This document shows, one piece after another, positions 38,527 through 47,273 of a stretch of 64,000 nt of DNA. The notes beneath the pieces were generated by a model. The model searched no databases. It saw only the letters and a program-made list of their open reading frames with translations, and was not told the origin of the DNA. The DNA comes from JAPOUP01 sp965201085 (GTDB taxonomy: Bacteria > Pseudomonadota > Alphaproteobacteria > Rhodobacterales > Rhodobacteraceae), in NCBI GenBank assembly GCA_965201085.1, contig CBDAVS010000015.1, positions 310,001-374,000 of the forward strand, written 5' to 3'. The position numbers and the translations under genes were made by a program. The stretch's first letter is position 1. The number at the start of each line of letters is the position of its first letter.

Positions 38527-40830
38527 TCAGCGTCGCGAATCGCTGCGGTCAACCGCGATCAGCAGATTCGGAAGCAACAGGAAATCGGCGGCCAAGGCAA
38601 AGACCACCGCGATCGAAACCAGGACGCCCAACACCCAGGTAAGCTCGAAGCCGGAGGCAAGGAATACCAGAAACCCCGCCGCAAGGATCACTGTGGTCGT
38701 CCCTAGCGCATGGCCCACGGTGCGGAACGCATATCTCAGGGCCTCGGACGAATCGAGTCCATTGCGACGGCCTCTCAGATACTTGGTCAGGAAGTGTATG
38801 GTGTCGTCCACGACAATACCGAACACGATGGCGAGCACCACGGAGGAGACGACGCCGATCTGCCCGACCAGATGACCCCATAGGCCGAAGGTCATTAGGG
38901 CGGGGATGAAGTTTGGCAGGAGACTGACGAGCCCGATACGGATATTTCTGAAAACACCGACCAGAATCAGCGACACAAGAAGCAGGGCGATCGCCGTACC
39001 ATACAGCATGCTGTAGATGTTGCGCTGGGTCAGATGGGCGACGATAAGGTTCACCCCCGTCGCGTTCTGCGTGAACTCCGGGATATTGGTGCGCAGCCAT
39101 TCCCGCGCCCGGTCGTCCACGGCGCGCAATTCTCCGGATGTAGCGGTCCCGATCGTGGCCGTCATGCGTGTTGCCGACTTGCTCACATCGATGCGGTCAT
39201 TCAGGTCCCTGCCCATCGGCAGCGAAAACTCGTAAAGAAGCAGATATTGCGCCGCCAGATCCTGCGCCTCGGGCAACTTATAGAATGACGGGTCATCTCC
39301 GTTCAGGTTCTTGTTGAGGCGCTTCATGACATCCGAAAAAGCCTGAACATGTGTCGTTTCAGGCTGCATCCGGAACCACTCCGCGAAGGCATCGACCTTG
39401 CGCAGATATTCCGGGTCGGTGATTCCTTTCTCCTGTCCGGAATCGAGCGAGTATTCGAGCTTGTCGAAGCCGGTCAGGTTTTCCGAGATGAAATCGGAAT
39501 CGATCCGCACCTGATAGCTCTTGTCGAAGAAATGCGTCAGATTATCGCCCAGTTCGATGCGTGGAATGCCCGACATCAATACGGCGATCACCAGAACGGA
39601 GGAAATCGTTACGAGACGCTTCCTGACGATGACCAGATCGGCCAGACGCTCGAAGAAAACCACCTCCTGCAACTGACCGACCCGAATACGCAGTGGTAGG
39701 ATCAGGAGTAGGGCCGGCAACAGGGTCATGGCATAAAGGAACGTGCAGGCGATGCCCAGTGCCACGGCGTTACCCAGGTCATGAAACGGTGGGGAATCCG
39801 ACGAGTTCAGACTCAGGAACCCGATCATGGTCGTCAGCGAGGTCAGAAACACAGGCCAGACGTTCAGCCGGAGCGACTCGGCGACGGCACCGTTCCTGTC
39901 TTTGCCCTCCTTCATCGCAAGCAGGGCATTGGATGCGATATGGATTGAGGTTGCGACTCCGATGACGATGACAACCACCGGCGTACCGGAACTCACGGGG
40001 GACAGTGTCATGCCAATCCAGCCGACCAGCCCCATCGTGGACAGGACCGTGAATACCAGAACGGTGATAACGGCTACCGCACCCAGCACCGAACGAAGGA
40101 ACAATGCCGCAAGGACCGCGACCACCAGAAACACGATCGGCACCAGCGTGCTGAAATCGTCCTGGGTGGCCTGATCCATGGCCTGATTCACAATGACATA
40201 GCCGGTGACGTAGTAGCCGAGATCTGGATGAGCCTCCCGTTGCTGATCCAGAACGGAATGGAGATAGTCGGTCGCTTCCTTGATCTCCTCCTGCGAATCC
40301 TCCGGCAAGGCGAAATGAACGATAAGGCCGGTGGCCCGTCCGTCGGGGGAAACCAGGTTTCCAACGATTTCTTTTTCCGCAAGAGCGATATCCCGGATAC
40401 GCGCCAGATCCTCGTCGCTCAGCGCGTCCAGGTATTCGACGAGCGGCGAGACAACCAAGTCCTCCCCGTCTGCCCGGCTGTAGAGGTGATTGGTCAATGA
40501 GTCGACACGGAAGGAATAGGGTGTTTGCCACAACGCGTCGGTCAGGTCTATGATGGCGCCGAGAGCTTCGCGGGTGAACACCGACCCCTCTTTCGGCGAC
40601 ACCGCAATCAGTGCCGTGTTGGATTCCGAGTAGGTCTGCTCCAGACGGTCGAGCGCAATGAGCCGCGGATCGTCGTCGTTGAACAGGATACGGTAGTTGT
40701 TCTCGACCTTGATATAGGCGCCACCTGCCGCCATCACGATCATGAGCAGGGTTGCGAGCGCCAGGACAAGCCAGCGATTGCGCAGAACGAACTGGATATA
40801 GCGGTCAAGCATAGACGCCGACGCCGTCAT
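38527..40830 (-). CDS. RND-superfamily transporter, MMPL/HpnN-like (COG1033 type)
   Basis: About 767 residues from the ATG at 40830 (GTG at 40836 is an alternative). It has the 12-helix RND layout: one N-terminal helix, a large periplasmic loop, five helices with SSGTPVVVIVIGVATSIHIASNALL, then the same again with GIVVDDTIHFLTKYLRGRRNG. The paired aspartates in that motif are the proton-relay candidates. MMPL and HpnN relatives move lipids, hopanoids or other hydrophobic compounds. It lies between the oxygenase and the FAD enzyme, suggesting export or sorting of their product; that is inference. Confidence 0.88.
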   Translation of the reverse strand: MTASASMLDRYIQFVLRNRWLVLALATLLMIVMAAGGAYIKVENNYRILFNDDDPRLIALDRLEQTYSESNTALIAVSPKEGSVFTREALGAIIDLTDALWQTPYSFRVDSLTNHLYSRADGEDLVVSPLVEYLDALSDEDLARIRDIALAEKEIVGNLVSPDGRATGLIVHFALPEDSQEEIKEATDYLHSVLDQQREAHPDLGYYVTGYVIVNQAMDQATQDDFSTLVPIVFLVVAVLAALFLRSVLGAVAVITVLVFTVLSTMGLVGWIGMTLSPVSSGTPVVVIVIGVATSIHIASNALLAMKEGKDRNGAVAESLRLNVWPVFLTSLTTMIGFLSLNSSDSPPFHDLGNAVALGIACTFLYAMTLLPALLLILPLRIRVGQLQEVVFFERLADLVIVRKRLVTISSVLVIAVLMSGIPRIELGDNLTHFFDKSYQVRIDSDFISENLTGFDKLEYSLDSGQEKGITDPEYLRKVDAFAEWFRMQPETTHVQAFSDVMKRLNKNLNGDDPSFYKLPEAQDLAAQYLLLYEFSLPMGRDLNDRIDVSKSATRMTATIGTATSGELRAVDDRAREWLRTNIPEFTQNATGVNLIVAHLTQRNIYSMLYGTAIALLLVSLILVGVFRNIRIGLVSLLPNFIPALMTFGLWGHLVGQIGVVSSVVLAIVFGIVVDDTIHFLTKYLRGRRNGLDSSEALRYAFRTVGHALGTTTVILAAGFLVFLASGFELTWVLGVLVSIAVVFALAADFLLLPNLLIAVDRSDSRR

Positions 40831-40888
40831 TTCCACACTCCGGAAAAGGGTGGTCCGGACAGACGTCCCGAACCTGACGCGGACCCGT

Positions 40889-42100
40889 TCACCATGGTTG
40901 AGACAGTTTGTGTTTTACATGGTCGGGCATATTGTAGAGCAACTTCCCTGAATTCTCGTATGCCGAAGCTTCGATGAATTGCCCGAAAACCGCAAATTTG
41001 GACTGTCTCCGGAACCTCAGCATCCGCTCGATGCGTTGCTGCAGGCGATGCACGAACAGCGTGTTTATGATCATGAGTCCTGGCTTCGGAAACTGCATCT
41101 GGTCGGCAAGATCGTCTCCGATGAGTGACCGCGAAACCAGGAAAATCGTCTTCTTCAGTTTCTGCGCTGCCTTGGGGTCGGATACGCCTGCCGTCGCAGG
41201 AGCGGAACTGAGCCAAGCATACGACATCGTCGTGGAATCCTTGTCGCAGGGTGGCTCGCAGAGCCTCCCGATACACCGGATCGTGAGCGCTTCCTCCGTT
41301 GTCGTATAGAGAATCGTCTCCGGAATGCCCATGACATGGCCAGCCAAACGCCAGACGGCCATGACGCTCTCTTTTTCTTCTTCTGTATAGACAGCGCCCA
41401 TCCTTGCGGAATACTCCATGAGACCCGCCGAAAAGAGGGAGATGGAATAACCGAGATTCGCGGCCGATAGCGGAGCACCCCATGCCTCATGGTCCCAGTC
41501 CGGATATTCTGATATCAGTTTTCTGATCCGAGCGTGCACGAAGCGCACACGTGCACACAGCTTCCAGCCGTCGCCATATCTCTGCAAGCCGTTGGGAAGG
41601 AAAATCTCCAGCAGCTGCCTGATGTTCTGTTTTTGCCGTCTTTGAGTGGGTTCATGAATCACCCGGCCAGTCATGATGAAGGATTTTCTGATCAGCGTCG
41701 TGAAACCTTCGACCAGCACACCACAAAGAAATGCGATGATCGTGTCGCCTGCATTCTTGTGGAAAGCCCTCATTCCCGGGAGGTAGGCCTCATGGTTGAC
41801 CCAAGGAGGTTCTTCCAGGCTGTCGAAAAACTTCCGCATCGCCTCGGGCGCTTTCGCCAATTCCCCATCGTTCATCTCGATGCCGGCGCTGACGTAGCGA
41901 TGCAGTACGGGCGGCGGCAGGTCGGAAAGCTCCATCATCAAGGAATCGAGTTCCGGGTCGCCGATGGTCGTGTGCCTGATATAACTGTCGGCGACGGCCT
42001 GATTGATGGGCCGGGCCTTCTCATAGCCAGCTATATACGCTGTTGGCACTATCAGTCCGACAGACGGGTCTGGTGTTACGTTGGCGTTTTGTTTGTCCAT
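40889..42100 (-). CDS. MpaB/rubber-oxygenase-like protein (DUF2236)
   Basis: 403 residues from the ATG at 42100; a GTG at 42121 would add seven. The helical core has AFLCGVLVEGFTTLIRKSF, TQRRQKQNIRQLLEIF and the DGWKLCARVRFVHARIRKL segment, which corresponds to the conserved VRxxHAxxR motif of DUF2236, the family of mycophenolic-acid MpaB and latex-clearing oxygenases. Those are b-type heme enzymes that cleave isoprenoid chains oxidatively. First gene of the operon. The ribosome site is weak. Function is inferred from family resemblance only. Confidence 0.75.
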   Translation of the reverse strand: MDKQNANVTPDPSVGLIVPTAYIAGYEKARPINQAVADSYIRHTTIGDPELDSLMMELSDLPPPVLHRYVSAGIEMNDGELAKAPEAMRKFFDSLEEPPWVNHEAYLPGMRAFHKNAGDTIIAFLCGVLVEGFTTLIRKSFIMTGRVIHEPTQRRQKQNIRQLLEIFLPNGLQRYGDGWKLCARVRFVHARIRKLISEYPDWDHEAWGAPLSAANLGYSISLFSAGLMEYSARMGAVYTEEEKESVMAVWRLAGHVMGIPETILYTTTEEALTIRCIGRLCEPPCDKDSTTMSYAWLSSAPATAGVSDPKAAQKLKKTIFLVSRSLIGDDLADQMQFPKPGLMIINTLFVHRLQQRIERMLRFRRQSKFAVFGQFIEASAYENSGKLLYNMPDHVKHKLSQPW

Positions 42101-42336
42101 ACTCAGTTTTCTTACACCCACTTAAATCGAATTTTCAAGACCAAGATTGCGATTGGCAGGACTTTCGTGCGCTCTGGCGGGCACCGAAGCGTACCTGCCG
42201 TCACGCGGATTTTGCCACAGGCCGCGAGGAGCCGAAAAGTCGGAGGGGCAAAGCGCCATAGCTGTTCCTTCGCCGCTGCTGGCTGTGTAGGAGGTCGGAA
42301 ATCAGGTTAATGGCTTGACTCCAGGGCGTCAATTCA
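42101..42336. other. Upstream region of the oxygenase operon, up to the IS30 copy
   Basis: Must hold the promoter of the minus-strand operon. An A/T-rich stretch (42105-42150) is present, but I find no -35/-10 pair I would trust. No gene seen. Confidence 0.4.
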
Positions 42337-43711
42337 CCCCCGTTCCGCTCTGAAGTGCAACACCGTTGATGGTGGGAAGCCGCGTTTCGGGTGCAGCATC
42401 CTGCGAATCGGCCAGATAACGGCGACAGTCCCTGTGCGCAGGAGAGGAGAGTGTCATGCCCGAGGGCTACCGTCATCTGACCTTCGACGGAAGATGCCGG
42501 ATATACGCGACGGGGAAAGGCGGGCTTTCGAACGGGGCCATCGCCGGGCGGCCGGGCCGCCATCCGGCCACCATATCGCGGGAGATCCGACGCAACGGCG
42601 GCGGGCGGGGATACCGGCAGGGACAGGCGCGGAGGAAGGCCACCGGGCGCCGGAGCGGGGCCTCTTCGGTCCCGGGGAAGCTGACGGAGGAGCGCCGGGC
42701 GAAGGTCGTGGCGAAGCCGGGGAGGGCTGGAGCCCGGAACAGGTCCCGGGGCGTCTCCGGCTGGAGGACCCCGGCATGGTCGGCCGTCAGCGGATATACG
42801 ACCTCGTACGCGCGGGCGGCGGGGACGGAGGAACGCCTTGCGGGCACCTGCGGCGGCGGGGAAAGGAACCGGACCGGCAGGGCGGCCGCCACGCGGGCCG
42901 GGGTCATATCCCGGGCCGGAGGGACATCCCGGAGCGCCCGGAAGAGGGCGGGGCGAAGGCGGGGACCGGCGACCGGGAAGCGGACACGGTGATCGGCGGG
43001 GGACACGGCGGTGCGGTGGTGTCGCCCGTTGACGGATGCCCGGAATTCACGCCTGTCCAACGGGTTGACGGAAAGAGGGCGGAGGCGGCCGGCGGGGCGA
43101 TGACCGACCTTCCCGAGGGTCCCGGCGCCAGGGTCCACACGATCACGGCGGACAGCGGCAGGGAGTTCGCGGGGCACGCGAAGGTGGCGAAGGCGCTGGA
43201 GGCCGATTTCTTCCTCCCGACGCCCCACCACTCGTGGGAGCGGGGCCTGAACGGGCACACCAACGGGCCGCCGCCCGGTACCTGCCGAAGGGGACCGACC
43301 TGCGGCAGGTCACGGACGCCCGCGTGAAGCGGGTCCAGGACATCCTGAACGCGCGCCCCCGCAAGGCGCCCGGCCACCTGACGCCGGCGGAGGCTTTCGC
43401 GCGGGCGCGGCCTCCCTGAGGCGCTTCGCCCCGTCGGCCGACGGCGGAGAGGGAATTCCGCAGGCGCGCCCGCCCGGTTTCGGTCGGGCCACCCCTTCCC
43501 TCGCCCGGACGGGCGCGCCACCTCCCGCCGCGGGGCCCTGCCGCCGCCGGGAGGCCCGGTTACGCTCCGATCCGAAGGGACAGCCGCCGTATTCCGCGTG
43601 GAATCCGGGGCCCTGGCCGGAAAATCCCTCAACACCGGCCCGCCTCCTCCGCTCGGGCCACGCCCTCGCTCCGGAGGCGGGCCGGTGTTGCACTTCGGAC
43701 TGGAAGTGGGG
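42337..43711 (+). mobile_element. IS30-family element, degenerate copy (1375 bp)
   Basis: Left end CCCCCGTTCCGCTCTGAAG, right end CACTTCGGACTGGAAGTGGGG; the terminal repeats share about 23 of 29 bases and are the same as in the copy at 43747. The flanks share only CA. Only 35 bases separate it from the second copy. Its transposase is broken, and nearly every difference from the intact copy is A/T to G/C. Confidence 0.85.
42454..43419 (+). pseudogene. Broken IS30 transposase
   Basis: It aligns base for base with the intact gene at 43866-44831. A three-base GGA is lost or shifted near 42720, giving a frameshift, and another change near 43275 shifts the end. The catalytic glutamate is gone (GLNGHTNG where the intact copy has GLNEHTNG), and Trp in the first catalytic motif is Arg (GDREADTV). 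By eye about 43 of 48 substitutions relative to the intact copy raise GC. Confidence 0.85.
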
Positions 43712-43746
43712 CACGATATTGGGTATCCTCCACTAACTTATCACCA

Positions 43747-45123
43747 CCCCCGTTCCACTCTGAAGTGCAACACCGTTGATGGTGGGAAGCCGCGTTTCGG
43801 GTGCAGCATCCTGCGAATCGGCCAGATAACGGCGACAGTCCCTGTGCTCAGGATAGGAGAGTGTCATGCCCGAGGGCTACCGTCATCTGACCTTCGACGA
43901 AAGATGCCAGATATACGCGACGGGGAAAAGCGGGCTTTCGAACGGGGCCATCGCCAGGCGGCTGGGCCGCCATCCGGCCACCATATCGCGGGAGATCCGA
44001 CGCAACGGCGGCGGGCGGGGATACCGGCAGGGACAGGCGTGGAGGAAGGCCACCGAGCGCCGGAGCGAGGCCTCTTCGGTCCCGGGGAAGCTGACGGAGG
44101 AGCGCTGGGCGAAGGTCGTGGCGAAGCTGGAGGAGGGCTGGAGCCCGGAACAGGTCTCGGGGCGTCTCCGGCTGGAGGACCCCGGTATGGTCGGCCGTCA
44201 GCGGATATACGACCTCGTACGCGCGGACGGCGGGGACGGAGGAACGCTTTTCGGGCACCTGCGGCGGCGGGGAAAGGAACCGAACCGGAAGGGTGGCCGC
44301 CACGCGGGCCGGGGTCACATCCCGGGCCGGAGGGACATCTCGGAGCGCCCGAAAGAGGTCGGGGCGAAGGCGGGAATCGGCGACTGGGAAGCGGACACGG
44401 TGATCGGCGGGGGACACAGCGGTGCGGTGGTGTCGCTTGTGGACAGATGCCCGGAATTCACGCCTGTCCAACGGGTTGACGGAAAGAAGGCGGAGGCGGT
44501 CGGCGAGGCGATGACCGACCTTCTCAAGGGGCTCGGCGCCAGGGTCCACACGATCACGGCGGACAGTGGCAAGGAGTTCGCGGGGCACGCGAAGGTGGCG
44601 AAGGCGCTGGAGGCCGACTTCCTCCTCCCGACGCCCTACCACTCGTGGGAGCGGGGCCTGAACGAGCACACCAACGGGCTGCTGCGCCAGTACCTGCCGA
44701 AGGGGACCGACCTGCGGCAGGTCACGGACGCCCGCGTGAAGCGGGTCCAGGACATCCTGAACGCGCGCCCCCGCAAGGCGCTCGGCTACCTGACGCCGGC
44801 GGAGGCTTTCGCGCGGGCGCGGCCTCCCTGAGGCGCTTCGCCCCGTCGGCCGACGGGGGAGAGGGAATTCCGCAGGCGCGCCCGCCCGGTTTCGGTCGGG
44901 CCACCCCTTCCCTCGCCCGGACGGGCGCGCCACCTCCCGCCGCGGGGCCCTGCCGCCGCCGGGAGGCCCGGTTACGCTCCGATCCGAAGGGACAGCCGCC
45001 GTATTCCGCGTGGAATCCGGGGCCCTGGCCGGAAAATCCCTCAACACCGGCCCGCCTCCTCCGCTCGGGCCACGCCCTCGCTCCGGAGGCGGGCCGGTGT
45101 TGCACTTCGGACTGGAAGTGGGG
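43747..45123 (+). mobile_element. IS30-family element, intact copy (1377 bp)
   Basis: Terminal repeats are CCCCCGTTCCACTCTGAAG on the left and CACTTCGGACTGGAAGTGGGG on the right. CCA on both sides (43744-43746 and 45124-45126) is a 3-base target duplication, as is usual for IS30. One complete transposase gene is present. A long GC-rich tail of about 290 bases between the gene and the right end is shared with the degenerate copy. Confidence 0.9.
43866..44831 (+). CDS. IS30-family transposase, intact
   Basis: 321 residues. N-terminal helix-turn-helix (LSNGAIARRLGRHPATISREIRRNG). The DDE catalytic core is Asp177 (GDWEADTVIG), Asp233 (TADSGKE) and Glu267 (GLNEHTNG), giving the DD(33)E spacing expected for IS30. 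It ends RPRKALGYLTPAEAFARARPP. No lesion is visible, so the element may be active and could mobilise the degenerate neighbour. Confidence 0.92.
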   Translation: MPEGYRHLTFDERCQIYATGKSGLSNGAIARRLGRHPATISREIRRNGGGRGYRQGQAWRKATERRSEASSVPGKLTEERWAKVVAKLEEGWSPEQVSGRLRLEDPGMVGRQRIYDLVRADGGDGGTLFGHLRRRGKEPNRKGGRHAGRGHIPGRRDISERPKEVGAKAGIGDWEADTVIGGGHSGAVVSLVDRCPEFTPVQRVDGKKAEAVGEAMTDLLKGLGARVHTITADSGKEFAGHAKVAKALEADFLLPTPYHSWERGLNEHTNGLLRQYLPKGTDLRQVTDARVKRVQDILNARPRKALGYLTPAEAFARARPP

Positions 45124-45177
45124 CCATCATTAGATTTCAGGGTATGGCGACTTCAGCCAGATGCGTGCGTCCTCGGT

Positions 45178-45391
45178 TCGAAAGGGCGATGTCCGGAGAG
45201 TGGTCGTGGTGAGGACCGCGAAGGATGTGCGCCGCGACGACGGAACCGCGATACGCTTTGACCGCAACGCCGCCGTGATGCTCAGCAACAACAACGAGCC
45301 GATCGGAACGCGTATATTCGGGCCGGTGGTGCGTGAGTTGCGGGGAAAGAATTTCATGAAGATCATTTCCCTCGCTCCGGAGGTGCTCTGA
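45178..45391 (+). pseudogene. rplN: Duplicate rplN, 3' part only
   Basis: Nearly identical to the operon rplN from codon 54 to the stop, with two amino-acid changes (Ala to Val, Glu to Asp). The first 53 codons are absent; 54 bases of unrelated sequence join it to the IS30 right end. Not expected to give functional L14. Confidence 0.9.
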
Positions 45392-45702
45392 TGGCGGCCA
45401 AACTAAAGAAAGGTGATCGGGTCGTTGTCATCTCCGGCAAGGATCTGGGTGCCGAGGGACAGATCGTCAGCGTGAATCCCAAAGCGGGAAAGGCGGTAGT
45501 CGACGGTATCAATATCTCCGTGCGTCATGAAAAACAGACGCAGCGTAACCGGGGAGGGCGCGTTCCCAGGTCCATGCCCATCGACCTTTCAAATCTCGCC
45601 TATGTCGATGCCAACGGTAAACCGACCCGAATCGGCTTCCGGATGGAGGGGGACAGGAAAATGCGCTATGCCAAGACTACCGGGGATGTGATCGATGCTT
45701 GA
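45391..45702 (+). CDS. rplX: 50S ribosomal protein L24, second complete copy
   Basis: 103 codons, same overlap with the upstream rplN stop as in the operon copy, and the KOW motif intact. Relative to 30336-30647 there is one silent change, one Val to Met (RKMRYAKT) and one further silent change. The reading frame and ribosome site (GGAGGTGCTC) are complete, so it could be translated if transcribed. I see no promoter of its own; readthrough from the IS30 element is possible. Confidence 0.85.
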   Translation: MAAKLKKGDRVVVISGKDLGAEGQIVSVNPKAGKAVVDGINISVRHEKQTQRNRGGRVPRSMPIDLSNLAYVDANGKPTRIGFRMEGDRKMRYAKTTGDVIDA

Positions 45703-45829
45703 CGCCGCAGGCTATGTTCCTCGCCTGAAAGCCGCGTATCGGGACCGTATCCGGGCGGCGATGAAGGACGGGTTCGGTTACAGCAATGACATGCAGATTC
45801 CCAAACTCGATAAGGTCGTTCTTAACATA
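45695..45829 (+). pseudogene. rplE: Duplicate rplE, 5' part cut by an ISNCY-like element
   Basis: The first ~45 codons of L5, identical in protein to the operon copy, then an abrupt join at TAACATA (45823-45829) to the end of an ISNCY-like element. The rest of the gene is not found on the other side of the IS debris. Confidence 0.9.
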
Positions 45830-46208
45830 GTGTCTGCCAGAAAACCCCGTGTTTTTCCGGTGACAGGGCCGGATCCGGCGGATTCCGGCTTCACGGGACG
45901 GCCGGTGGCGGGAACATATGATGAACATCCGGGCCTCCGCCGGCCCGCGGGCACGCCGGTCCGGGCCCCGCAGCGGCGGGGCCTTCCATGGGCCGGTTCA
46001 CCGGTGGACGCCCCGGTCAGGCGGCGGCGTGGAGCACGGGGCGCTCCCTCTCCGGCGGCATCAGGCCGGGGCGGTGGACGTTCGCGGCCAGCACCGCCAG
46101 CGCCACGGCGCCGGCGAAACCCTCCTTTCCGTGGCTCCGCACCCGGTCGGGGCCACGGTGCTCCAGGTCGTTGATCGCCGACCCGCCCGCGGCGTGGGCG
46201 CGCCGGGC
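45830..46208 (-). mobile_element. ISNCY-like element D, right-end fragment on the minus strand
   Basis: It begins GTGTCTGCCAGAAAACCCCG, the reverse complement of the ISNCY right end, followed by the non-coding tail (about 36 bases shorter than copy B through a deletion between two CGGGA repeats) and the last ~65 codons of the transposase, before an IS4-like end (CTGTCACT) cuts in at 46209. The left half is missing. Confidence 0.75.
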
Positions 46209-46725
46209 CTGTCACTGGGACACTGTTGAATCGGTCATGTATCCCTGTTCCCTGATCGCCCTGTACATCGCGGTGGCCTGCAGCATGTATTTCATTCCCT
46301 TCCTGATCTTTTCCGTGCCGGGCGGGGGCTGCCGCCCCGACGGGATGAAGCCGACGAAGCGTCCCATGCCGATCGCCGCCTGCCGGATGGTGAAGCCGTC
46401 GAAGGGTGGCGCCCCCGCGTCGGTGAAGCCGTAACCGGTCATCGCGATGTGGAGCGCCGTGAGCCCGTCCGGGTGCGGCAGGTCGGGCGCGGGCCTGTCG
46501 GGTTCGGCCTTCGGGGCGCGCTGTATGCCGAAGGTGCGCCAGGTCATGACGGCGTCGAAGGCGAGGCACCTTCGCAGGTCCTCCGCGTCGTCCAGGCGGC
46601 GGTCCCCGACGCGTGTGGCCTGTTTCAGCGTTCTGAGGCATTCCCCTATGGTCCATCCGGCCCCGTAGCGATAGTTTTCCGCTGGTCCTGCACCGGACGG
46701 AGTCCGGGAAGCCCCTGATCATTAT
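46209..46725 (-). pseudogene. IS4-like (Tn5-type) transposase remnant on the minus strand
   Basis: From the CTGTCACT terminus at 46209. Translated on the minus strand with frame changes it gives YRYGAGWTIGECLRTLKQ, matching the Y-R-R-W-I-E-F-H region of Tn5-like transposases, then LRRCLAFDAVMTWRTF and a C-terminus GRFVGFIPSGRQPPPGTEKI and KGMKYMLQATAMYRAI. It retains more of the family signature than the remnant at 18845-19440, so the two are diverged copies. The catalytic N-terminal half is missing. Confidence 0.6.
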
Positions 46726-47273
46726 CCGCGAATTTCCGATGTCGAATCGCATGCGAACGATTTCATGGTTTTGGCATAGGCCGCGGACCAGCGCAGTTGG
46801 GGATTCCGTAGGTGCTTCGACTGTCCAACCAAAGACCGATGCTCGGACGGGAGTGGGCCGAAAAATGACGCCGCATTGATCCGCCGGGGCAAATCGTCGC
46901 AACCGAAGCCGCATCGGAGGGCTTGGGGCGGCGATATTGCGCCAATACCGCTGAAAGTCGTCACGCTGATAGAATGTCTCCGAAACCAACCGCTACATAT
47001 GGCGTTTCGATCCGTCGAGACGCGCCTCTAGTTGCGGGTGCACACGCTTCGCTTCAGGCAGGCGATCCGGTCGGTGTCCAGAATGGCGTTGACGCGCGCG
47101 GTCTCGTCGCTTAGTTACCGCGCTCGCTCACCGAAAATGGTTTGGTCGCTCACCTGGAAAACCGGGTGCACAGGGTGGGTGTGAATGAGTTGTTGAGTGA
47201 AGCCTCCCCAAGGCTCCGGTTGTGAAAGAAAGGTTCTGGAACTACGGAACCGCAACTTGAAAGGATTTTTTAA
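46726..47273. other. Region upstream of rpsM, no gene identified
   Basis: Short broken frames only. A minus-strand frame (46722-46964) reads QALRCGFGCDDLPRRINAASFF... but fits no family I know. The last ~120 bases lead into rpsM and should contain its promoter. I see no repeat or RNA gene. Confidence 0.35.
47089..47117 (+). promoter_or_regulatory. Weak candidate promoter for rpsM-rpsK-rpoA-rplQ
   Basis: TTGACG (47089-47094), 17 bases, TAGTTA (47112-47117). The -10 box is poor. Listed because the alpha operon has been separated from secY-adk and needs its own promoter somewhere in this stretch. Confidence 0.2.

Noticed and set aside
42337..45123. Diversity-generating retroelement (A-directed mutagenesis) as the cause of differences between the IS30 copies
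   Set aside because: Changes include T to C as often as A to G, are spread over the whole element, and no reverse transcriptase or template repeat is present.
30336..45702. Functional division between the two L24 proteins
   Set aside because: Only one conservative amino-acid change separates them, so there is no sequence support for specialisation.
45778..46989. 403-codon minus-strand frame across ISNCY-D and the IS4-like remnant
   Set aside because: It joins several different IS pieces in shifted frames; only short segments match real transposase frames, so it is not one gene.
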